NCBI GenBank assembly: GCA_013122435.1
Contig: WYDT01000006.1
Location: 186,001-250,000, forward strand
DNA: 64,000 nt
Direction: 5' to 3'
Source of the DNA: Chloroflexi bacterium AL-N1
GTDB taxonomy: Bacteria > Chloroflexota > Chloroflexia > Chloroflexales > Roseiflexaceae
The translations under genes were made by a program, and so were the position numbers. Of the stretch, positions 19,128 through 26,475 are shown one piece after another. Within the stretch, counting starts at the first letter, position 1. Every line of letters starts with the position of its first letter. The notes under the pieces were generated by a model, which was given only the letters and a program-made list of their open reading frames with translations, did no database searches and was not told the origin of the DNA.

Positions 19128-19706
19128 CTATCCAGCAACCATAGGAGATCGAGGAGGCATCTGCGCCATCCGCAAATCACGGTCGACACGGGGATAGACC
19201 AGGCAAATCATAGCCACAGCAAAAAGCATCCCTGTTACCATACGCAGCCAGAAGTTGAGCGATCCCACCGAATGATTATTATTTCGCAAACCAATCTGTA
19301 GCAGATCTTCCAACAAATGACTCCCACCATCCAATACCATTGGCAGGATGAGCACAACACCAACACGCCATGACAATGGTTTGAGCCAGTCTCGCACAAG
19401 CCTGAACCACAAGCCGCCAGCAAACAAGGTAGTGTAGATCGCCACATCGCGGTGGCAGAACGCCACTTGATAGCCATACACAAAAAAAGAGCGATCAGCA
19501 TGTTGATGGCAAAGTGGCACATAGATTATAAAAAGCAACTGACCTAACCAATCCAAACCGGCAGCGCGCGCAAGCGGGGAAAGCCAAGGTACTACTGCGT
19601 AAATAAAGAGGAGGCCGCTCAAAAACCATAACCAGCGTGCCAATACCCAATAAACAATCCGATTAACCCGGTTCTCCCAGACAGAAGGTGCTTTTGTCGA
19701 TGTCAT
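19128..19706 (-). CDS. DUF2085 membrane protein (smaller paralogue)
   Basis: A 192-residue membrane protein with about five hydrophobic segments. The DUF2085 signature is strong: VPLCHQHADRSF (C66, H67) then FCHRDVAIYT (C84, H85, R86). It has more His around the Cys pair than its paralogue in the same operon. First gene of the operon DUF2085, TlpA-like lipoprotein, DUF2085. An 8-10-8 inverted repeat (19725-19750) lies about 20 bases upstream of the start and may be an operator. Function unknown. Confidence 0.87.
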   Translation of the reverse strand: MTSTKAPSVWENRVNRIVYWVLARWLWFLSGLLFIYAVVPWLSPLARAAGLDWLGQLLFIIYVPLCHQHADRSFFVYGYQVAFCHRDVAIYTTLFAGGLWFRLVRDWLKPLSWRVGVVLILPMVLDGGSHLLEDLLQIGLRNNNHSVGSLNFWLRMVTGMLFAVAMICLVYPRVDRDLRMAQMPPRSPMVAG

Positions 19707-19724
19707 GCAAACACTTCAATGCTG

Positions 19725-19750
19725 GTTGTGTTATATTGATCCAACACAAC
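19725..19750. promoter_or_regulatory. inverted repeat upstream of the DUF2085/TlpA operon
   Basis: GTTGTGTT, ten bases, then AACACAAC forms a perfect dyad just upstream of the minus-strand start at 19706. It overlaps a TATAAC sequence that could serve as -10. It is consistent with a dimeric repressor site. Confidence 0.45.
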
Positions 19751-19896
19751 ATAATTCTTACTATCAACTGTTGACATGCTGCCATTATAACAAAGGTGAT
19801 GTGAGCTGTGTGTCAAAAGGAGATAAGTGTACAATGAGGGGTATGCGGTAGTGTGGGTAAAGCGTGATACACAAACATAGTACAGAGAGCTGGGTT

Positions 19897-21051
19897 ATGA
19901 CACAATTTTCTCTTACTGGTCGTATCGTTCGTATTCACGACCTTGCACCTGTGGATTATATTCACGTCCAACTTCACGGTCCTGCCGAGTTACTCGCTCA
20001 GTTTCCTAATGTACAAACCGTCGAGCAATCATTTACCTGGAACCGTATTCTCACGAGCTTTGCAGGTCATCGCTGGGAATGTTGGGAGGCACACATCCAG
20101 CATAAGGTTCAGGGCATGACGTGGGAGCAATTTCGTGATGACGCGCTGCGCTACAATCCTCAGCTAAATGATGATGACCGATTGTTCCAGGCCCATAAAT
20201 CATATTTCATGCCACAAAATGACCTAACACCACGAGCTTATGTCGAGACCATGGCGGATGATGGGGCATACTACTTCATTCTTGATACCAAACCAACTAT
20301 ATACGAGCTTCGTGTCGAAAACGATGGGTACGAGCGTTTTGTACTACCAATAGCGATTAACAGCGATACCACACAACCGATCACACTTATACCCAAACCA
20401 ACGTATAATCCTACTCCTGAAGGACCACGCATCCCTAGCAATGTGCGATCGGCGCGCCCTGACTATGCCACATTGTCCCCACCCACACGACGACTGATCC
20501 ATATGGCGCTGGGCATGCTTGGAGATGATGCCCAGGTTTTTGATATACTCCCCCCTGAATTACGACGCCTGTGTTATGGTGAGCGCTTTCTTGATGATCC
20601 CAATCACTTTCATCACAAGGATTTTGTGTGTGCCGATCTCATCAGTATTGCTCTCAAGGGTGCACAGCTCACCATGGAATGGCCGAGCGAGGCCAATCCA
20701 CATATGGCCGACTACTACCACCCAGATCGGGGGAACAACTATTTGATCGAGATTCACAATCCGCACGACTGGCGCCCTGGTGACATTTTGGTCTATGGTC
20801 ACGGCGCACCCAACTCACGTGCAGGCCATGTCAATTTGTATGTCGGCCTGTTTACCGGAACGGACCATAGCGGTAAAATCTATCGCTTGAATGATAATGT
20901 CGAAGTGGTCGAGGCCAGTATCGATTTTATGTCAAATAGCCGAGAAATAGGCACCAGTATAATAGGCGAGACCTTACAGCGGTGTCTGCAAGGAAAAAGG
21001 GGCTATAGCTGGGTACGTCATGTACGACTACGCGAGTTGGCAACTGCATAG
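19897..21051 (+). CDS. uncharacterised protein with an NlpC/P60- or DUF1287-like cysteine-peptidase module
   Basis: A 384-residue protein without a signal peptide. The N-terminal half (about 1-170) resembles no family I can name. The C-terminal half carries Cys245 in FVCADLISIALKG and His311 in AGHVNLYVG, preceded by WRPGDILVYGHG. This Cys ... GD ... GHV order is that of NlpC/P60, CHAP and DUF1287 papain-like amidases, which usually cleave cell-wall peptides. Absence of a visible export signal makes a cell-wall role uncertain. ATG 19897 is chosen over GTG 19864. It is monocistronic and convergent with tyrS. Confidence 0.65.
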   Translation: MTQFSLTGRIVRIHDLAPVDYIHVQLHGPAELLAQFPNVQTVEQSFTWNRILTSFAGHRWECWEAHIQHKVQGMTWEQFRDDALRYNPQLNDDDRLFQAHKSYFMPQNDLTPRAYVETMADDGAYYFILDTKPTIYELRVENDGYERFVLPIAINSDTTQPITLIPKPTYNPTPEGPRIPSNVRSARPDYATLSPPTRRLIHMALGMLGDDAQVFDILPPELRRLCYGERFLDDPNHFHHKDFVCADLISIALKGAQLTMEWPSEANPHMADYYHPDRGNNYLIEIHNPHDWRPGDILVYGHGAPNSRAGHVNLYVGLFTGTDHSGKIYRLNDNVEVVEASIDFMSNSREIGTSIIGETLQRCLQGKRGYSWVRHVRLRELATA

Positions 21052-21071
21052 ACCATCAGGATCTGCGACAC

Positions 21072-21100
21072 GGAGAACGAAACTCAATTCTCCTTGTCTT
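21072..21100 (+). terminator. short hairpin after the cysteine-peptidase-like gene
   Basis: GGAGAA, a ten-base loop, then TTCTCC followed by TTGTCTT. It is only a six-pair stem and a weak candidate terminator between convergent genes. Confidence 0.35.
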
Positions 21101-21114
21101 CCCAACAGGCAATG

Positions 21115-22296
21115 TTATGATCCACAGACACGAACAAACTTGCGCCGTCCCACCTGTACAACAACGGCCCTATCCGGCTCGATTGATAGCGCGTAATCTT
21201 CGACTTTATTCCCTTCCACACGCACCCCACCACCATCGATCAAACGGCGCGCCTCGCTCTTACTACTGGCTAGCTGTGTCGCAATCATCAGGTCGATGAT
21301 ATTCACGGCCTGATCGATCACATGCTCTGGCATATCGCTGGGCAACTCGCGCGCACTGAAGCGCTTAGTCCACTCGGCTTCACTCTGTTGGGCATCATCG
21401 GCATTGTAGAACTGCGTGACAACCTCGCGGGCCAGTTGCATCTTCAAATTCTTAGGATTGACCGATCCCGTAGTCATAGCCTCTTGCATCGCTGAAATCT
21501 CTTCCATCGGCACATCGGTAAGCACCTTAAAGTAGACCGGGAGCACATCATCACTCATCGCCATGACTTTACTGTACATCTCAAATGGCGACATCGTGAT
21601 GTCAATCGTATTATCAAAGGACTTACCCATTTTGCGCCCGTCGGTACCAGGAATGAGCGGAACAAGCAAAATATCCTGTGGCATCATCCCCATCTGCTCC
21701 ATCAGTTGACGGCCAGCCAGGTTGTTGAATTTCTGATCAGTCCCACCAAACTCAACATCTGATTGGATTGCAACAGAATCATAGCCCTGCAACATGGGAT
21801 ACATCAGCTCCAGAATCGTCAATGGTTGACCAGCTTCATAGCGATTGCGAAAGGTCTCGTGGGCTAACATCTGTGCCAGCGTAAACCGACCTGCCAGATC
21901 AAGGGCGCGCTCAAGATTAAAATCACCATACCACTCACTCTGCCAGCGGACCTCGGTCTGTGAGCGCTCAACCACCCGGAAAAACTGCTCCATGTACGTT
22001 GTTGCATTCTCTCGCACAATGTCGGCAGTGAGGCGGGGGCGTGTTTCGTCACGTCCGCTTGGATCACCGATCTGGGCAGTCCAATCACCAACAATCAGCA
22101 CAACCTGATGTCCATGTTCTTGAAACTTACGCAGTTTACGTAACCCAACCGCATTGCCAATATGCATGTCGGGGCGACTCGGGTCAAATCCCTGCTTCAG
22201 ACGCAAAGGACGACCGCTTTGTAACTTTTTGCGGAGTTCCTGCTCAACAAGGACTTCCGCCACTCCACGAGTAAGAAGCTGGTCGATACTATCCAT
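21115..22296 (-). CDS. tyrS: tyrosyl-tRNA synthetase
   Basis: Class I synthetase that charges tRNA-Tyr. The 393 residues have HIGNA (HIGH motif) near 46-50, the tyrosine-site segment around GDWTAQIGDPSGR, the loop VEFGGTDQKFN, KMGKS as the KMSKS motif, and a C-terminal S4 RNA-binding domain (about 330-393). ATG 22296 is preferred to GTG 22299; AAAGGA lies eight bases upstream. The 200-base leader contains a strong promoter, a Tyr-rich leader ORF, a candidate antiterminator and a terminator with a U tract (separate entries), so transcription into tyrS is predicted to depend on the level of charged tRNA-Tyr. Confidence 0.97.
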   Translation of the reverse strand: MDSIDQLLTRGVAEVLVEQELRKKLQSGRPLRLKQGFDPSRPDMHIGNAVGLRKLRKFQEHGHQVVLIVGDWTAQIGDPSGRDETRPRLTADIVRENATTYMEQFFRVVERSQTEVRWQSEWYGDFNLERALDLAGRFTLAQMLAHETFRNRYEAGQPLTILELMYPMLQGYDSVAIQSDVEFGGTDQKFNNLAGRQLMEQMGMMPQDILLVPLIPGTDGRKMGKSFDNTIDITMSPFEMYSKVMAMSDDVLPVYFKVLTDVPMEEISAMQEAMTTGSVNPKNLKMQLAREVVTQFYNADDAQQSEAEWTKRFSARELPSDMPEHVIDQAVNIIDLMIATQLASSKSEARRLIDGGGVRVEGNKVEDYALSIEPDRAVVVQVGRRKFVRVCGS

Positions 22297-22344
22297 CACT
22301 ACAATCCTTTGATGCTCCTATAATCTTTGACATTGACAAACCAC

Positions 22345-22371
22345 AAAAAAACGCGGACTGATGTCCACGCT
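22345..22371 (-). terminator. intrinsic terminator (attenuator) in the tyrS leader
   Basis: Transcript strand: GCGUGGAC, loop AUCA, GUCCGCGU, then a run of U. The stem has eight pairs (two G-U), extended by A-U, and is followed by seven U in the transcript. It lies 49 bases before the tyrS start and downstream of the Tyr leader ORF, so it is placed to abort transcription before tyrS. Confidence 0.85.
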
Positions 22372-22411
22372 CGCAGTTTCAATTCAATTGCGTTTATTCG
22401 TGGAGCACCAG
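22358..22411 (-). promoter_or_regulatory. antiterminator hairpin competing with the tyrS attenuator
   Basis: Transcript strand 22411-22399 (CUGGUGCUCCACG) pairs with 22369-22358 (CGUGGACAUCAG). The helix has twelve base pairs, one G-U and one bulged C (22405). It consumes nearly all of the 5' arm and the whole loop of the terminator, so the two structures are mutually exclusive. The upstream strand starts nine bases after the leader stop codon. Eight bases of the same strand (22405-22398) could also pair with the leader ribosome-binding region (22490-22483), a third alternative. Confidence 0.75.
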
Positions 22412-22420
22412 CAATACCCC

Positions 22421-22474
22421 TCAACGAGGATAATAATAGGACATATACAGTTGTGTATACATCTTTTTTATCAT
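22421..22474 (-). CDS. tyrosine-rich leader peptide of tyrS
   Basis: A 17-codon ORF reading MIKKMYTQLYMSYYYPR. Five of its residues are Tyr, all encoded by TAT, with three in a row just before the end. A GTGGAG ribosome-binding site ends eight bases before the ATG at 22474. The predicted transcription start (about 22494) leaves a 20-base untranslated leader. The ORF ends nine bases before the antiterminator strand. Ribosome stalling at the TAT run when Tyr-tRNA is scarce would leave that strand free and allow read-through into tyrS; reaching the stop codon would crowd it and favour termination. This is the logic of E. coli pheST/pheL control, applied here to Tyr. Function is inferred from sequence geometry. 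Confidence 0.82.
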   Translation of the reverse strand: MIKKMYTQLYMSYYYPR

Positions 22475-22500
22475 TACAGCAACTCCACAACGATACCGTC

Positions 22501-22529
22501 ATAGTAGCACGAGGCTTTAGGAGTGTCAA
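22501..22529 (-). promoter_or_regulatory. tyrS promoter (extended -10)
   Basis: TTGACA at 22529-22524, a 17-base spacer, then TACTAT at 22506-22501, preceded by TGC so that it is an extended -10. A transcription start near 22494 would put the Tyr leader ATG about 20 bases downstream. Confidence 0.82.
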
Positions 22530-22573
22530 GATATGGTTATCGCAATCGCACATAACAGACCGAAAGGCCATGC

Positions 22574-22602
22574 TTGACATTGTACAGTTCAACAAGTATA
22601 GT
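22574..22602 (+). promoter_or_regulatory. thrC promoter
   Basis: TTGACA (22574-22579), a 17-base spacer and TATAGT (22597-22602). It is divergent from the tyrS promoter, with 44 bases between the two -35 hexamers. A transcription start near 22609 places the Thr leader ATG about 28 bases downstream. Confidence 0.85.
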
Positions 22603-22636
22603 AACAGCAAGAATGACACAGTAAACGAGTCTTATA

Positions 22637-22729
22637 ATGATTTCAAAGACAACTGCAATCCGAACTACTACACACACTACCTCAACAACTACCGTCGAGG
22701 AATGCGCTCGTGGGAGGGTTGCAGTATAG
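22637..22729 (+). CDS. threonine-rich leader peptide of thrC
   Basis: A 30-codon ORF whose first 19 residues read MISKTTAIRTTTHTTSTTT; ten of them are Thr (ACA, ACT and ACC codons), followed by VEECARGRVAV and TAG. It resembles the E. coli thr leader peptide (thrL) in Thr density and position, although Ile is sparse here. ACGAG lies seven bases before the ATG. The antiterminator strand 22710-22718 is inside the 3' end of the ORF: a ribosome finishing translation covers it, and a ribosome stalled on the Thr codons (22664-22693) leaves it free. Control by charged tRNA-Thr is therefore predicted. The frame differs from the longer overlapping open frames in this gap. Confidence 0.85.
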   Translation: MISKTTAIRTTTHTTSTTTVEECARGRVAV

Positions 22730-22767
22730 TTTGATTTCTACCTTGTGATTATCAAGCTCCCTCCTAC
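22710..22767 (+). promoter_or_regulatory. antiterminator hairpin competing with the thrC attenuator
   Basis: GUGGGAGGG (22710-22718) pairs with CCCUCCUAC (22759-22767), nine pairs with one G-U. This takes up most of the 5' arm of the downstream terminator, so only one of the two structures can form. Confidence 0.75.
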
Positions 22768-22787
22768 AACAGGATGGGGGCTTTTTT
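22754..22787 (+). terminator. intrinsic terminator (attenuator) upstream of thrC
   Basis: AAGCTCCCTCCT, loop ACAAC, AGGATGGGGGCTT then a T tract. The stem has about eleven pairs with one bulged base. It ends 68 bases before the thrC start, inside the same transcript as the Thr leader ORF. Confidence 0.87.
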
Positions 22788-22854
22788 ATATGATTATATA
22801 GGTAAGAATATTCGTTACATCGAGCCAACCTGATGCAGGTAAACGGAGGGCCAT

Positions 22855-23895
22855 ATGCTCTTAGAACACTATCAAGACTTTTTGCCGATAACCGATGCCA
22901 CGCCACGCCTCACGCTCAATGAAGGGCATACACCACTTATCGCGGTCCCAAAGCTAGCCGCTGCGCTGGGCGTACGTGAACTCCATCTTAAATTTGAGGG
23001 CATGAATCCAACTGGTTCTTTCAAGGATCGCGGTATGGTGATGGCGGTTGCCAAAGCTCGAGAAGAAGGCGCTCAGTCGATTATTTGTGCATCAACAGGC
23101 AATACCTCCGCAAGTGCCGCTGCCTACGCCGCACGCGCTGGTATCGAGTCAATCGTTGTGGTACCCTCAGGGAAGATCGCCCTTGGCAAACTGGCCCAGG
23201 CACTTATGTATGGCGCACGGTTGTTGGTGATCGAAGGAAATTTTGACCAGGCACTCAACTTTGTCCGTGAGCTATCAGACCGCTTTCCCGTGACGCTGGT
23301 GAATTCAGTAAATCCGTACCGCATTGAAGGTCAAACCACCGCCGCATATGAAATCTGTGATGTCCTGGGTGGTCCACCAGATGCCTTATGTCTACCTGTT
23401 GGAAATGCTGGTAATATTACCGCATACTGGAGAGGCTTCTGCCGTTATCATGAAGCAGGGAAAATCAGCCATCGACCACGCTTGCTCGGCTTTCAGGCCG
23501 AGGGCGCAGCCCCGATTGTCCATGGTGTTGCCGTTGAACATCCTGAGACAGTAGCCACAGCCATTCGGATCGGGAATCCTGCCAGTTGGTGTTATGCGCT
23601 GAGCGCACGCGATGAATCTGGTGGATTGATTGATTATGTGAGCGACTCTGAAATTATCGCAACATGGCGAGAGATGGCATTACTAGAGGGGGTTTTCTGC
23701 GAACCAGCCTCAGCAGCCGGTGTAGCCGGATTGCGTAAACTGATCGCGCATAATCGTGCTGACCCGGATGGATGCTATGTCGCTGTAGTGACGGGGCATG
23801 GTCTCAAAGATCCTGGACTAGCCGTTGAGCAATTTATAGCACCAAAACCTATTCCGGCAGAAATGGACGCCATCGTACAGTGGTTAGGGTGGTAA
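22855..23895 (+). CDS. thrC: threonine synthase
   Basis: PLP-dependent conversion of O-phosphohomoserine to threonine. The 346 residues are the short (Bacillus-type) form. The PLP lysine lies in NPTGSFKDRGM, followed by the SxxNTSASAAAYAARAG-type phosphate loop and the C-terminal ACEPASAAGVAG-like segment (CEPASAAGVAG). A GGAGG immediately before the ATG fixes the start. It is preceded by the Thr leader/attenuator and followed after 130 bases by aspartate kinase in the same direction, with no terminator between them, so the attenuator may also govern lysC. Homoserine dehydrogenase and kinase genes are not in the window. Confidence 0.96.
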   Translation: MLLEHYQDFLPITDATPRLTLNEGHTPLIAVPKLAAALGVRELHLKFEGMNPTGSFKDRGMVMAVAKAREEGAQSIICASTGNTSASAAAYAARAGIESIVVVPSGKIALGKLAQALMYGARLLVIEGNFDQALNFVRELSDRFPVTLVNSVNPYRIEGQTTAAYEICDVLGGPPDALCLPVGNAGNITAYWRGFCRYHEAGKISHRPRLLGFQAEGAAPIVHGVAVEHPETVATAIRIGNPASWCYALSARDESGGLIDYVSDSEIIATWREMALLEGVFCEPASAAGVAGLRKLIAHNRADPDGCYVAVVTGHGLKDPGLAVEQFIAPKPIPAEMDAIVQWLGW

Positions 23896-24025
23896 CATAC
23901 ATGCGTTTTCTATGCAGGTCGAAATCTATTTAAACAATTACCTATCAACGTATTGTAATGGTTGAATGATGGTCCGTCGACGATGACGCTAGACTCAACG
24001 AATGAGCTAAAAGGGTTATTGAATT

Positions 24026-25429
24026 ATGTCATTACTCGTTATGAAATTTGGCGGTACATCCGTTGGGTCGGCACAAGCTATTGCTTCCGTAGCCCGTATC
24101 AATCAGGAACAGCGCTCGCACTGGGATAGTACCATTGTGGTGGTCTCAGCCATGAGCGGCGTCACTGACATGCTCATCCAAAGCGCACACACAGCGGCAT
24201 CGGGCGATAGAGAAACGTATCGCAATATTGCATTAACGCTACGCACACAACATGCCGCTGTCCTCACAGAACTGGTAGGACCGACTGAAGATGCGGTTCA
24301 CACTCGTGCTCAGATCGAGCAACTCGTTGATGAATTTGAGATGCTGTGTGGCAGCGTGAACATCCTTGGTGAAGTCTCAGCCCGCGCGCTCGATGCCATC
24401 GCAAGTTTAGGAGAACGCATGAGCGCACGAGTCGTCGCGGCAACTATCCGTGCTCATAACACCCCATCTGAGGCAGTAGATGCCAATGAATGTATTGTCA
24501 CCAATGATCACTTTGGGAATGCTATCCCACTGCAACAGCCATCTCGCGCACTGATACAGGCACGCCTGCGACCATTGCTCGATCAGGGCATCACACCGAT
24601 TGTCACAGGGTTTATGGGTGCCACCGAAAGCGGCGTTACGACAACACTCGGACGGGGTGGTTCCGATTACAGTGGGGCCATCATTGGATCTGGTCTTGAT
24701 GCCGATGAAGTAGCCATCTATACCGATGTTGATGGTGTCATGACCAGCGATCCGCGGCTCGTTCCTGATGCCCATGTCATTCCAGAGCTTTCCTACGCGG
24801 AGATGGGTGAACTCGCTTATTTTGGTGCGAAGGTCGTACATCCGCGTACGGTGCGCCCAGTGGTCGAGCGCAATATTTCGCTGCGTATCCGCAACACATT
24901 TAATCCCTCACATATGGGTACGCGAGTGGTGCGCCATATCGCAGATAACACCCGAACCGTAAAAGCCGTCACCGCCATCCGTGGGATGAGCCTGATCACC
25001 GTTGAGGGCCGCGGTATGATCGGCGTACCTGGCGTGGCGGCACGTACCTTTGGCGCGGTTGCCAGTATCGGCGCCAATGTGCTCATGATCTCGCAGGCAT
25101 CCTCTGAGCAGAGTATCTGCTTTATTATTCCGATGGCTGCATCTGGTGGCGTGGTACGTGCGCTTGAGACAGGGCTTGCAAATGAACTCACACGCCGCGA
25201 CATTGACCGCATCAGCGTTCGTGATGGCATTGTCATCGTTACGGCTGTGGGGTCTGGCATGCGGGATAAACCGGGGGTTGCCAGCCAGATTTTCGGCGTG
25301 TTGGCAGAACAGGACATCAATGTCGTTGCCATCGCACAGGGGTCTTCCGAGTGCGCCATCAGTGCTGCGGTCAGCGGGGCCGATGGCGATCGGGCTATAC
25401 AGGCCATTCACACCCTGACCGTCGCATAA
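24026..25429 (+). CDS. lysC: aspartate kinase (monofunctional)
   Basis: Phosphorylates aspartate in the first step of the Lys/Thr/Met pathway. The 467 residues start with the kinase motif MKFGGTSVGSAQ. The substrate-binding segment (TTTLGRGGSDYSGAIIG) and nucleotide segment (YTDVDGVMTSDPR) follow. Two C-terminal ACT domains (about 310-465) would bind an allosteric amino acid. No homoserine dehydrogenase domain is fused. The 130-base gap after thrC has no terminator; it may contain a weak promoter. asd lies 2.2 kb downstream in the same direction. Confidence 0.96.
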   Translation: MSLLVMKFGGTSVGSAQAIASVARINQEQRSHWDSTIVVVSAMSGVTDMLIQSAHTAASGDRETYRNIALTLRTQHAAVLTELVGPTEDAVHTRAQIEQLVDEFEMLCGSVNILGEVSARALDAIASLGERMSARVVAATIRAHNTPSEAVDANECIVTNDHFGNAIPLQQPSRALIQARLRPLLDQGITPIVTGFMGATESGVTTTLGRGGSDYSGAIIGSGLDADEVAIYTDVDGVMTSDPRLVPDAHVIPELSYAEMGELAYFGAKVVHPRTVRPVVERNISLRIRNTFNPSHMGTRVVRHIADNTRTVKAVTAIRGMSLITVEGRGMIGVPGVAARTFGAVASIGANVLMISQASSEQSICFIIPMAASGGVVRALETGLANELTRRDIDRISVRDGIVIVTAVGSGMRDKPGVASQIFGVLAEQDINVVAIAQGSSECAISAAVSGADGDRAIQAIHTLTVA

Positions 25430-25530
25430 TTGTGGTGGACTATCAAACATTGCCGGTTGAAGCAGCCAACATACACACAAGTATTTACAGTATATGGTCA
25501 AAAATCTTGAGAAACACAAAGAGATGTGCC

Positions 25531-26475
25531 ATGCAAGAGCAACAAGATGAGCGATTGAAACGGGCATATGTTGCACTAGAAGGGTTATCCGTAGGGGATG
25601 CTTTTGGGGAGCAATTCTTTACTTTTGCTAACGTCGCAGAGAAATTAACCGAACACCAAACACCACCTGCACCCTGGCACTACACCGATGATACACAGAT
25701 GGCGTTTTCCATCGTCTCAACGTTACAACACTGTGGTATCATCGACCAGGACGATCTGGCACAACCATTCGCTGAACGATACCAGCACGATCCTGGACGT
25801 GGCTACGGTGCAGGGATGCATCGGCTCTTGCCTCAGATTCGATCTGGCTCTCCATGGAGCACCGCAACCAGTGATCTGTTTAGTGGGCAAGGGTCCTTTG
25901 GCAATGGTGCTGCGATGCGAGTTGTACCACTGAGGGCCTTCTTTGCAGACGATCTGGATGCTGTGGTCGAAAACGCACACCATTCCGCCGAGGTAACCCA
26001 CGCCCACGCCCACGCCCACCCCGAGGGCATCACTGGTGCGCTTGCTGTTGCGCTGGCTGCGGCATGGGCCTGGCGACTACGCGACGTTGATAGCCTCCCA
26101 AATCGATCTGAGTTCATCGATCTTATTCTTCCACACCTACCAGATGGTGAAACGTCTAGCATTATTCGCCGCGCACGGGATCTGTCGTCCAATGCACCCG
26201 TTCAAACAACAGTGGGCGTACTGGGGAGTGGATTTAACATTACCGCACAGGATACAGTGCCTTTTGTCCTGTGGTGTGCTGGTGAAAGCTTAACAAACTA
26301 TGCTGAGGCACTCTGGCTCACTGCAACTGGCCTCGGCGACGTAGACACCACATGTGCGATGGTAGGCGGTATTGTTGCTTCCTACACAGGCGTTGAAGGC
26401 ATCCTCAACAATTGGCACGCAGCCCGTGAGCCATTACCGGACAAATTACGAATGCAGGATACAAATAATGCGTGA
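25531..26475 (+). CDS. ADP-ribosylglycohydrolase family protein
   Basis: A DraG/ARH-type protein of 314 residues that should remove ADP-ribose from proteins or small molecules using a binuclear metal centre. Metal-site motifs are visible: GDAFGEQFF near the N-terminus, YTDDTQM (Thr-Asp-Asp), the His/Ala-rich SAEVTHAHAHAHPEG, and the C-terminal GDVDTT. The start is ATG 25531; the longer frame upstream runs over the lysC end. It overlaps the next GNAT gene by eight bases, suggesting translational coupling. The substrate is unknown; DraG-like regulation of nitrogenase cannot be inferred, because no nif genes are present. Confidence 0.92.
   Translation: MQEQQDERLKRAYVALEGLSVGDAFGEQFFTFANVAEKLTEHQTPPAPWHYTDDTQMAFSIVSTLQHCGIIDQDDLAQPFAERYQHDPGRGYGAGMHRLLPQIRSGSPWSTATSDLFSGQGSFGNGAAMRVVPLRAFFADDLDAVVENAHHSAEVTHAHAHAHPEGITGALAVALAAAWAWRLRDVDSLPNRSEFIDLILPHLPDGETSSIIRRARDLSSNAPVQTTVGVLGSGFNITAQDTVPFVLWCAGESLTNYAEALWLTATGLGDVDTTCAMVGGIVASYTGVEGILNNWHAAREPLPDKLRMQDTNNA

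Noticed and set aside
22297..22734. T-box riboswitch for tyrS, and the longer open frames 22299-22619 (minus) and 22327-22734 (plus)
   Set aside because: No canonical T-box core or stem I features could be found, and the Tyr-rich leader ORF with competing hairpins explains the region better. The longer frames have no ribosome-binding sites or family similarity and run through both promoters and attenuators.
25351..25530. Extended N-terminus for the ADP-ribosylglycohydrolase
   Set aside because: It overlaps the conserved ACT domain of lysC, has no ribosome-binding site, and the family fold begins after 25531.
24908..25576. 222-codon minus-strand frame opposite the lysC end
   Set aside because: Antisense shadow of a conserved coding region.
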